Assembly (NCBI RefSeq): GCF_030272615.1
Contig: NC_081414.1
Coordinates: 915,563,648-915,627,647 of the forward strand
DNA: 64,000 nucleotides
Direction of reading: 5' to 3'
Source of the DNA: Cryptomeria japonica
Lineage: Eukaryota > Streptophyta > Pinopsida > Cupressales > Cupressaceae
The notes under the pieces were generated by a model. That model was not told where the DNA came from. It made no database searches and saw only the letters and a program-made list of their open reading frames with translations. The position numbers were made by a program, and so were the translations under genes. Below are positions 1 to 11,200 of this stretch, in pieces. Each line of letters starts with the position of its first letter. The stretch's first letter is position 1.

Positions 1-1214
1 ACACAAAAGAATGCTCTATTAGTCAAAAGTAAACAATACAAAATGAATTACAATTGTACAATGAGGTGCTTATAAAGAAAGCACAGAGCTAAATTTAGGA
101 GTACTAAAGTTGAAACATGAGGAGCTAAATAAAGCTCAACTAGATGCACAAAAGTTAAACTAGGTGCAGAACTAAAATAAGCACTCCTAAGTGAACTTAA
201 GACAAAAAGAATAACTAATTGTAAAAAAGAAACTAATGGCCAAATATTCTCTAGAATATAGGTGCAAATGAATAGGTTTTCGTCAGGACCAAAAACCCAC
301 TTACAAAACATTGCTTAAAGATAGAACACATATGGCTGGTCAACAACCCATTAACAACAAATATAAAGAAAATAAAATTGAATAAATCTATTGTTACATC
401 ATAAAAGGCCATAGCTATAATACAAACTAGCTCAAAGAAACAATAGTCTTGAGCTCCAATAAAAAAATATCATTTATTAGAATGTCTTTTAACAATCACT
501 TTTCTTTGATGTAGACTTACAAGAACCCTTCACTATCCTCAAGCTCCATCTCAATAGGAGTTGTAGGAAAAAATATGATAACCACCTTTAATATCAACCT
601 CAATAGGATAAAAGTAGTGTAGTCTTTAAACAATCCTCTTACAACACATCACATCATCTCCCACAAAATGAGTCTCCCCCTCAATATGAAATAGCTCCAC
701 CTTAACAGGATATACAAAAGAAGAATAGAAAAGTAGATGTTGGAACTCATCATAGCCCACAAAGACACTCTCCACCTCAATAGGAGAAATAAGGATAGGA
801 TCAAAGGTAAGGGAAGTATAAACCCCCTTGTAGCATCTCTATATCCTTGGAGCAAGAGAATATAGGATATTCTCTAGCCCTAAAACATGGGACCCAAAAG
901 ATGTTTTACTTAGAAAAATCTCCACCTCAATAGGTGATGCAAGAGTAAACACCATAGTAAGCACATCTTCATCCTGAAAGAGAAAGGGAGGAGGAAAATT
1001 AGAGAAGTGGGTAGTAGAAATAATTATAAACATTGAGAAATAAAATGATTGAATAGTAATAATAATGGTTTTCTTTTTTCTATTTATCCATTTATACTCA
1101 TTTTATTAAAACACAATAAACATTTAGAAATAATTATAAACTTAACCCATATTACAATTTTTGGTTAACTAGTTACTATATATCCTCCACACCTTCTATA
1201 AATCTTTTATTAGT
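1..1214. repeat. Segmental duplicate (copy A) of 45,776-47,004
   Basis: Colinear near-copy of 45,776-47,004, with about 5% differences by eye over the stretches compared. Positions 1 to about 258 correspond to the right LTR of the small copia-type element at 43,910-46,029, so that element is cut by the window edge here. Positions 262-1,065 match 46,030-46,850, and 1,066-1,214 match both 46,851-47,004 and 33,716-33,858 in laccase intron 3. The copy ends in TTAGT followed by the gypsy LTR start, the same junction as at 47,000-47,005. It therefore arose by duplication after that retrotransposon insertion. No host gene is seen in it. Confidence 0.85.
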
Positions 1215-2023
1215 TGTTGGTTAACATATTTGTCTTTCCTTTAATATTTATATATTTCTTTGAAAATGATGACTCGTGCATACCCTTCATGAAAAAACAA
1301 ATGAACAAACAGTTGGGTGAACCAAGTTTCGGTTTACCCTCTGCATAAGAGTGCAGCTCCCCGTAAGATTTTCAATGAATTTTTATGCAAATAACTCAAA
1401 AAGAAACACATTTTTCACCAGAAAGTGAGAAAGGCATTCATATTCAATTAACAACACAATAAGAATGCTACAAGATAATTATGAATAAATGTAAAGCCCA
1501 TGGACTTAAACTTTGAACATTTCAATTCAATGTAAAACTTATTTTACCAAGCATACTCAAAGTAGCATAAATGTTGATCGATACTTGCTCATGCCTCACA
1601 GGACAAGGGGAATTAGAATCATTTAAACAACAATGTACCACTAATTTTCTTAGATAATAAATTCATAGACTTATGAAGAACTGATAATGAAGTAAAATAT
1701 TTTGTATACAAGCATACATCTCAACAGAGATTTCTCTATCATTCAAACGCACAGATTTGAAGACCATTAATTCTGCAATGCCAAGAAAATTAATTCTGCT
1801 AATTCAAATAAAAAAAATTTGGACCATAAACAAAGCTTGTTGAATTACATTTATAGCCTCCAGGCCCATAGTTCTTTGAAAATAACCCTAAACTTTTAAA
1901 ATCTACCCTAGAGTTAAAAGAAACTGTTTTCTTTGAACTGGAAAAAACTTAAGCGAACAACGGCCACAGACAGGATGATAGCTCATCTGTAAACTAATCA
2001 AGACTCCATTGTGGTAGAAGAAG
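1215..2023 (-). mobile_element. Truncated Ty3/gypsy LTR, minus orientation
   Basis: Begins TGTTGGTTAACA and follows the LTR at 47,005-47,840 colinearly, differing at about 6% of positions over the first 195 bases by eye. Similarity stops near 2,023, so only about 0.8 kb of a 4.9-kb LTR remains. It is closer to the 47,005 LTR than to the 57,891 LTR. It is a broken fossil fragment with no coding potential. Confidence 0.85.
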
Positions 2024-2480
2024 CAGGGTATGTGCAAGATCATGGGGGGCCCAAAAGTGGCAATGGAAAAAAAAATGTGTTTTCAACCTTCCCAAACATG
2101 CCAAAATCAACTTTGACTTTTTGTTTAGGTCGGGCGAAATTTGAATTTAGTTTGGTAATACCAAACCAAATCGGATATCCAATATTATCGGATATCTGAT
2201 TTGTGATGTCACTATTGTGATATCATACTTTTCAAATCGAATATCCGATTTTCTCAACATAAAAAATATAATTTAGTAAAATGGGCATAACTTTTGCGTT
2301 TCTTTTCGAAATTTTGATTTTTTACAGGTGTTGGAAAGGTAATTCATAGACCTATCAAATGGATGAGGTATTTTAATGATATTATAAACAAAAATTAATT
2401 ATAATTATTTGAAGTTATTCCTTCAATTTTAGAACTTTAAATACTAACAAATTTTGCATACAAAGTCTCATTTTTTTCCT
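2024..2480. other. Non-coding spacer with nested short inverted repeats
   Basis: No gene. Between about 2,147 and 2,257 several short dyads are packed together: TTTGGTAATACCAAA; copies of GGATATC flanked by AATC and GATT; a near-palindromic GTGATGTCAC/GTGATATCA pair; and a reverse-complement AATATCCGATT copy. The stretch could form overlapping hairpins. I do not recognise it as a named element. Confidence 0.5.
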
Positions 2481-3610
2481 ATCACCTCCATTATCTATCA
2501 CTTGTCTATCTATACCTATATAATATATTCTATATATCTCTTTCTTCTCTACTTATGTCACTTATTTTCTCATTCCATGTAGATAAATAAATTCCCAAGT
2601 TACATGCATCTCTGCCTATATCTCCATCTTTCTATTCATATCTCTCCCTCTCCCACTCCATCATTGTCACTCCTTATTTCTACATTTCTCTCTAAAAATC
2701 TCTCTTCTCTCTATTTATCTCCCTCCTTTACCTTATCTTACCTACACTTATATATTACTTGTCTCTATCACCTCCTTTCTCTCCCTATCTTGTCCCCTCT
2801 CTCTCTCTATCCCTATAGATATATCTTCATGTATATTTATATCTCATTATTTCTAAATCTCACTTATTCACTCCATCTCTCCCTCCATTTGTCTTACTCT
2901 CTCTATCACGTTCTATCCATATCTATCTCTATCTCTATCTTCATCTTCACATCTCCATCTCTTTCCCTATCAATCTCTCTTTTTATATGTTCCTCTATCT
3001 TTATATATATTCCTCTATACATGATTAATCTACTTCTCTGTCTCTTCCTCTATTGCCCTCTTGAAGTATCTTTCCCTTTCTCTACTTTTATCTCTTTATT
3101 TACTCCATCTTTATATATCTTTTTCTCTCTCCCCACATCCTTCTCTATAGTGCCTTTATATATCTCTATATCTTCCTCTTTTCCTCTCTCCCTCTCTATC
3201 TATCCCTATCTATAATCTCTATCTCTCTTTCTCACTCTCTTTCACTATCTATATATCTCTATCTATCAATATTTCTCTTCCTTTATATCTCTCTTTCTCT
3301 TCCTTTTTTTATCTCTCTCTTTACCCCTCTCTATCCATTTTTCTCCATCTCTTCATATATTTATCTTTTTCTTTACCTCTCTCTTTCTCTATATCTATTC
3401 ACCTCCCTCTCCCTTTATCTTCATTTTTTATCTCTATCTTCCTCTCTCCTTTTCAATATCTAGATGTGTCTACCTCTTTCTATCCATCCTTGTCCTTTAG
3501 TTTTTCTCCCTCTCACTTCATACTCCTTAATATCTATATCTCTATTTATGTCCTTGTCCTTTAGTTCTTTTCCCTCTCTTTAGTTCTTCATCTCTCTTCA
3601 CCCTTATAAC
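2481..3610 (+). repeat. Polypyrimidine (CTCT/CTAT) microsatellite tract
   Basis: About 1.1 kb in which the plus strand is nearly all C and T with scattered A, built from interrupted TCTC, TCTA and TCCC runs. An open frame at 2,604-3,215 is a by-product of composition: its product is almost wholly S, L, I, Y, F and P. The tract directly abuts the satellite that starts near 3,637. Confidence 0.85.
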
Positions 3611-3636
3611 TCTCCTTATTTGAAAATTAGTATATA

Positions 3637-6600
3637 CGGTCTCCTAAGAGGTTATATTGTGTCCTAAGGGGTCATAAAACATCATATGACCCCTTAGGAC
3701 ACAATATGACCCCTAACGACACCATATGGTCTCCTAAGGGGTCATATGGTGTCATAAGGGGTCATAAAACACCATATGACCCATTAAGATACAATAAGAC
3801 CCCTAATGACACCATATGGTGTCTTAAGGGGTCATAAGACACCAAATGACCCCTTAAGACACCATACAACCCCTAATGACACAATGTGGCATCCTAAAGG
3901 GTCATATGGTGTCCTAAGGGGTCATAGGACACCATATGACCCCTTAGGACACCATACGACCCATAGCACCATATAGTATCCCAAGGGGTCATATGGTGTC
4001 TTAAGGGGTCAAAGAAAGTCATATGACCAATTAGGAAACCATATGACCCCTTATAACATAATACAATCCCTTACGGCACCATATAGTGTCCTAAGGGGTC
4101 ATATAACACCATATGACCCCTTATAACACAAGAAGACCCATAACGATGTGATATGGTGTCCTTAGGGGTCATATGGTGTCAGGAGACACCATATGACCTC
4201 TCACAACATAATATGACCCCTAACGATACCTAAGGGGTCATATGGTGTCCTAAGGGATTATATGATGTCCTAGGAACCTTTAGGACATAATATGACCCTT
4301 TAGCACACCATACAACCCATAATGACACCATATGGTGTCCTAAGGGGTCGTAGGACACTATATGATCCATTAGGACACAATATGACCCCTAACAACACCT
4401 AAGGGGTCATAGTGTGTCCTAAGGGATCATAAGACACCATATGACCCCTAACGACACTATATGGTGTCTTAAGGGGTCATGTTGTGTCCTAAGCGTTCAT
4501 AGGAGACCATATGACCTGTAACGACACAAAATGACACCTAACGATACCTAAGGGGTCATATGGTGTTCTAAGGGCTCATAGGACACCATATGACCCCTTA
4601 ACACACCATACGACCCCTAATGACACCATATGGTATCCTAAGGGGTTATAGAACACCATATGACCCCTTAGGACACCATATGATGCATACTGATACTATA
4701 TTGTGTCCTAAGGGGTCATAGGACACCATATGACCCATAACAACATAATATGGTGTCTTAGAGGGTCATAGAACACCATATGACCCCTTAGAATACCATA
4801 CGACCCATAACGACACCATCTAGTGTCTTAAGGGGTCATAAGACACAATATTACCCCTTAGGACATAATATGACCCCTAACAATGTCATATAGTATCCCA
4901 ATGGGTCATAGGACACCATATGACCCCTTAAGACACCATACGACATCATACCACCCTTTATGACACCATATGGTGTCCTAAGGGGTCATATGGTATCCTA
5001 AGGGATCATATGGTCTCCTAAGGGGTCATATAACACCATATGACCCCTTGAACACAAGAAGACCCATAACGACATGATATGGTGTCCTATCGAGTCATAT
5101 GGTGTCATGAGACACCATATGATCCCTTAGGAAACAATATGACCCCTAACAATACCTAAGGGGTCATATGGTGTCCTAAGGGGTTATATGATGTTCTAGG
5201 AACCTTTAGGACACAATATGACCCCTTAGCACACCATACAACCCCTAACGACACCATATGGTGTCCTAAGGGGTCGTACGACACCATATGACCCATTACG
5301 ACACAATATGACCCCTAACAACACCTAAGGGGTCATATTGTGTTGTAAGGGGTCATAGGACATCATATGACCCCTAATGACACTATATGGTGTCTTAAGG
5401 GGTCATATTGTATCCTACGGGGTCATAGGGAACCATATAGTGTCCCAAGGGGTCATATGGTGTCTTAAGGGGTCAAAGAACATCATATGACCAATTAAGA
5501 CACAATACGACCCATGACGACACCTAAGGGGTCATATAGTGTCATAAGGGGTCATAGGACACCATATGACCCCTTATAACACCATACAATCCCTTACGAC
5601 GCCATATAGTGTCCTAAGGGGTCATATAACACCATATGACCCCTTATAACACAAGAAGACCCATAACAACACGATATGGTGTCCTTAGGGGTCATATGGT
5701 GTCAGGAGACACCATATGATCGCTTAGGACACAATATGACCCCTAACGATACCTAAGGGGTCATATGGTGTCCTAAAGGGTTATATGATGTCATAGGAAC
5801 CTTTAGGACACAATATGACCCCTTAAAACACCATATAACCCCTCAAGACACCATATTATGTCCTAAGGGGTTGTAGGACACCATATGACCTGTTAGGACA
5901 TAATATGACCCCTAACAACACCTAAGGGGTCATATTGTATCGTAAGGGGTCATAGGACACCATATGACCCCTAACCACACTATATGGTGTCTTAAGGGAT
6001 CATATTGTGTCCTAAGGGGTCATACGAAACCATATGACCCCTAACGACACAAAATGACACCTAATGATACCTAAGGGGTCATATGGTGTTCTAAGGGGTC
6101 ATAGGACACCATTTGAACCCTTAGCACACCATATGACCCCTAATGACACCATATGATGTCCTAAGGAGTCATATGGTGTCCTAAGGGGTCATAGAACACC
6201 ATATGACCCCTTAGGACACCATACGATGCATAATGACACTATATGGTGTCCTAAGGGGCCATAGGACACCATATGACCCCTTAGAGGACCATACAACCCA
6301 TAACAACATAATATGGTGTCTTAGAGGGTCATAGAACACCATATGACCCCTTAGAACACCATACAACCCATAACAATACCATGTGGTGTCTTAATGGGTC
6401 ATAGGACACCATTTGACCCCTTAGCACACCATATGACCCCTAATGACACTGTATGGTGTCCTAAGGGGTCATAGAACACCATATGACTCCGTAGGACACC
6501 ATACGATGCATAATGACACTATATAGTGTCCTAAGGGGTCATAGGACACCATATGGGCCCTTAGAGGACTATACAACCCATAACAACATAATAGGGTGTC

Positions 6601-8268
6601 TTAGAGGGTAATAGAACACCATATGACCCCTTAGAACACCATACAACCCATAATGACACCATGTGGTGTCTTAAGGGGTCATAAGACACAATATTACCCC
6701 TTAGGGCATAATATGACCCCTAACAATGTCATATAGTGTCCTAAGGGGTCATAGGACACCATATGACTACTTAGGACACCATACAACCCCTTGCAACACC
6801 ATACCACCCTTTACAACACAATATGGTTTCCTAAGGGGTCATATGATATCCTAATGGGTCATATAACACCATATGACCCCTTAGAACACAAGAAGACCCA
6901 TAGCCACACGATATGGTGTCCTAAGGGGTCATATGGTGTCATGAGACACCATATGACTCCTTAGGACACAATATGACCCCTAAAGATACTTAAGGGGTCA
7001 TATGGTGTCCTAAGGGGTTATATGATGTCTTAGAAACCTTTAGAACACAATATGACCCCTTAGCACACCATACAACCCCTAACGACGCCATATGGTGTCC
7101 TAAGGGGTTGTAGGACACCATATAACCCATTAGGACATAATATGACCCCTAACAACACCTAAGGGGTCATATTATGTCCTAAGGGGTCATAGGACACCAT
7201 ATGACGCCTAAGGACATTGTATGGTGTACTAAGGGGTCATAAGACACCATATGACCCCTTAGCACTCCATACGACCCCTAACGACACCATATGGTGTTCT
7301 AAGGGATCATATGGTGTCTTAAGGGGTCATATAACACCATATGATCCCTTAGGATACCATACGACATATAACAACACCATATGGTGTCCTAAGGGGTCAT
7401 AGGACACTATATGACCCCTTAGAAGACCATACAACCCATAACAACATAATATCATGTCCTAGAGGGTCATAGAACACCATATGACCCCTTAGAACACCAT
7501 ACGATCCATAACGACACCATGTGGTGTCCTAAGGGTTCATAAGACACAATATGACCCCTTAGGACATAATATGACCCCTAACAACGTTATATAGTGTCCT
7601 AAGGGGTCATACAAAACCATATGACCCCATAGAACACCATATGACCCCTTAGAACACCATATGGCCCTTTACGACACCATATCATGTCCTAAGGCATTAT
7701 ATGGTATCCTAAGGGGTCATATAAAACCACGTGACCCTTTAGAACACCATATGATCCCTTAGAACACAAGAAGACCCATAACGACACGATATGGTGTCCT
7801 AAGGGATCATATGGTGTCATGAGACACCATATGACCCCTTAGGACACAATATGACCCCTAACAATATCTAAGGGGTCATATGGTGTCCTGAGAGGTTATA
7901 TGATATTCTAGGAATCTTTAGGCCACAATATGACCCCTTAGCACACCATACAATCCCAAATGACACCATATGATGTCCTAAGGGGTCGTAGGACACTATA
8001 TGACCCGTTAGAACACAATATGACCCCTAACAACACCTAAGGGGTCATATTGTGTCCTAAGGGGTCATAGGACATCATATGACCCCTAACGATACAAAAT
8101 GATGCCTAATGATACCTAAGGGGTCATATGGTGTTATAAAGGGTGATAGGACACCATATGACCCCTTAGCACACCATATGACCCTTAATGACACCATATG
8201 GTGTCCTAAGGGGTCATAGAACACCATATGGTGTTCGACCCCTTAGGAAACCATATGATGCATAATGA
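3637..8268. repeat. 4.6-kb dyad satellite, about 39-bp unit
   Basis: Built from CACCATATGACCCCTTAGGA and its reverse complement TCCTAAGGGGTCATATGGTG, alternating across the whole block. Dyad centres fall on CCATATGG and CCTAAGG, so a complete dyad is about 39 bp. Variants such as GTCATGAGACACC or GTCAGGAGACACC, followed by an AGGAACCTTTAGGAC variant, recur together near 4,183, 5,108, 5,705, 6,943 and 7,820. This implies higher-order units of about 600, 900 and 1,200 bp made of roughly 300-bp sub-blocks. Short open frames inside, for example 7,217-7,402, are translations of the repeat and not genes. Confidence 0.95.
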
Positions 8269-11200
8269 ACAAAGCTTTAACCGGAACTCAAATCTTCAAA
8301 ACCTGATATTTGACCACCCCAACCCACACAATGCACCCTTGGCTAAGTTGAAAAAATAAAATGGAAAGAGACATACTCTACATCTTAAAAATTCTAATTT
8401 TTTCAAGTACTCATCAAATACATGGCCATACTATTAATGAATGTCAAGCTTTGCAAATTAAAATAGAATAATTATTGATTTAGATATCATAAAATTAATA
8501 GGAAACAATGAATAGCATATTTCTAATTATCATTTCAAATAGTATTCAAGTTCATATTATGTTGCTCCTCACTATGTGACATTGTTAACTTACATATTGG
8601 GGGCTCATTTTTCATTCATGGTGGTACAATTTCAAGTGCAATCATACTTAGTAAGACAAAAATTAGTCTATTTATTCTTCTCTCTATGCTTGGGTGGCAT
8701 GAGTAATTTTTTATCTCTTTCCTCTTTCTAAGTATTCACTTTTTCCAGTATGATTTGAATTTTTCATATCATGATGTCCTTTCTTACATAGAATTATCCT
8801 TCATGCGAGTACATGTGTGTTACTTGGCTAGTCCTTATTCATTTCTTTAAATGGTACATATTTTATGCATACTCTCTCTTTGGAGGTTGTGTAATGTCCC
8901 TATTCTTGGGGCGTGGATTTCTCCTATCCTTTCTAAGGATCTACTTTTCCTTGGTTGAGCGATGTTTGCTTGTGACATGATGTTATTCCTTTTGTGAACT
9001 TATTTGTTCAAGGATTCTCTCTTATGAAAGAAGTGTGTATCCTTGTGTACAACTTTTTTTCACTTGGAAATTCACATCTATTGTAAACAAACCCTTTACT
9101 TTAGGTCAAAAGTGTGTTATTCTTCACCAAAAATCCCTTTACCTAGCAATAGGAGGAAGGTATGAATTCATTTTCTCCTTTATTTCTTTTTATAGATGAT
9201 GTTATTTTTGTTCAAAATATCCTCTTGGAAGTAGATGTCTAGGAGAAAAGATCTCTTCTTCTCTAAAGGGGATTCCTTTTACACTTGTTACAAGATATCT
9301 CTTTACAACTATCTTTTCCTTGCTTATAAGAGTTATACCTCTCTGTCTTGGAATTATGTACATTGTTACTAGAAGGATATCTCTTTGGTGTTTGTTGGGA
9401 TGCTTCTTTGAAAGTTTTTTTCTACCATGGGTATAAGGTTTTATTTCTACTACAATGTTTTTGGTCTAAAGGCCATAAACCTTAAACCCTGATCTTTGTT
9501 ACCAGTCCTTTTTACTAAGATAGAATATCATCTTTCGTCTCGAAGTCCCTTTTCATTTTGGGTCGCATTTCATATGCTTTAGTTCTAAAAATTCTCGATC
9601 GACTGATCAACCTTATTTTAGGCGTCAAGTCTCACTTTTGTCTAAAGGGGCCCTACCCTTGCTTTATCATCTTATCACCACCCAATGAAAGTGTAACTCA
9701 TTAGTTCTCATTTTCATCAAGATTTGTTCCACCTAATCTCTGATCCTTGATAGTGTTGTGTCAATAGGCCCTTCACAAGTCTCATATCGATTGATTGCAC
9801 TTTTAGGATCTTTTTGCACACACGTTTTATTGTTCCATGGTTCTTAAAGAAGTCGATAGCCCGAGTCTCTAATGGAAGCTTCTCCATCATCCACAACTTG
9901 TGTAGTGATGTCAGGAAAGTACCAATTTGTAATGTGCATTACATTTACAGATGCTGGCCAAAAGATTACCAAGTGGAAGATCAGAGTTGGAGATATAGTT
10001 AAACCTACAAGAGAGGAGTTATCACCAATTCTCTTGAACTTTAGAGCATATAGAAAAATTTTAACCCACAGGTGGCATGTAGAGCCCATAAGGGATGGCG
10101 ATAGACACTTGCATCAATAAGAGAATGAACAAATGGATGGTTGAGCCACATAATAAGGGTATGAGTCCTATGTTCCCATCTTCTAATTCAGGTAGAAGGA
10201 GACACTTTTGAAGGGGCAATAGAGGATTATAAATAAATAAAGTTTCTACGTGACAAGTTTTATTTTTGCACCGACTGACCGAGATTTTGTTGTAGGGGCC
10301 CCAACATTCAAATATGAAATTTAATGGCTATCTCCCACCATCACACCAACCTACATGCCTGAAGTAAATGAATTTAATTGCATGATGATCCATGTTTATT
10401 CATCTATATTGGCACTCTCTTTGCTCAATTTCACATTTATAGTTCTTTGGATATGCTTTGAATATCTTTATAATTCTTCGCTAGATCACAATTAGGGTTT
10501 ATGTGATAAGGGTTGTCGCAGTGTTCTTACTACATTCGTTAATCCTCGAATTTGGGAAAGAGGAATTTTTCATAGTAGATAATTGTACAATCTCAAATGT
10601 AAGAGATAGTATATAGTGAATTTCTTGGTTAAATCGACAAACTTTACTTCTGTCTAAAGATCCTGATCTTTATCCTACTTATTAATTGCATATATCTGAG
10701 AAGAATTTGTAAGTTGCTCTCTATCACTTAAATAGGTCTACAAGTTTGTCACTCTTTTCAACTTGATAAGGGATCTCGAGAAAGGAAAAGGAGGATTCCA
10801 GATCACCTCCAACACCTACCATTTGTAAAGGAAAGGAAAAGAATGTTTGTCAATGTCAAAAAATCTAAAAGGTTGTTTGTCTATTTCCTATCAGGCAGTT
10901 ACCTAAATTTTGATATTGTAAAAGGATCAAAGCTTATTGCATCCTCATTTTTTCTTTCTATAAGAGGATAATCAAGGCTTTTATTTTTAGGGCTTCTTCC
11001 ATAAGACAAAAAATAAACAATCTACTTAGTTTAGAGAATCTTGCGTACTGGTTTATTCACCAAGGGTGAATGGTAAACAATAGTGTTCATAAATTTTGCA
11101 GTGCAATATTGTGACTTAGTCTCATGTCCTACTTGTAGTAAAATTTTGCAAAGGATATGTGCATATGTTTCTCTTTATATATATATAAACATCTTGAAAT

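Noticed and set aside
2604-3215. 203-codon open frame
   Set aside because: Composed almost only of S, L, I, Y, F and P from a C/T microsatellite; no start context, domain or homologous copy.
7217-7402. Open frame within the satellite
   Set aside because: The peptide repeats the satellite unit; other units are out of frame and interrupted.
3637-8268. Possible CRISPR-like array
   Set aside because: No unique spacers between the units, unit and complement alternate, and the surroundings are plant.
8891-8916. TGTAATGTCCC as an LTR start
   Set aside because: No matching LTR end, primer site or target duplication was found on either side.
9814-10120. Three overlapping small frames, one of 82 codons
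   Set aside because: Open on both strands, no recognised domain, no splice context and no second copy in the window.
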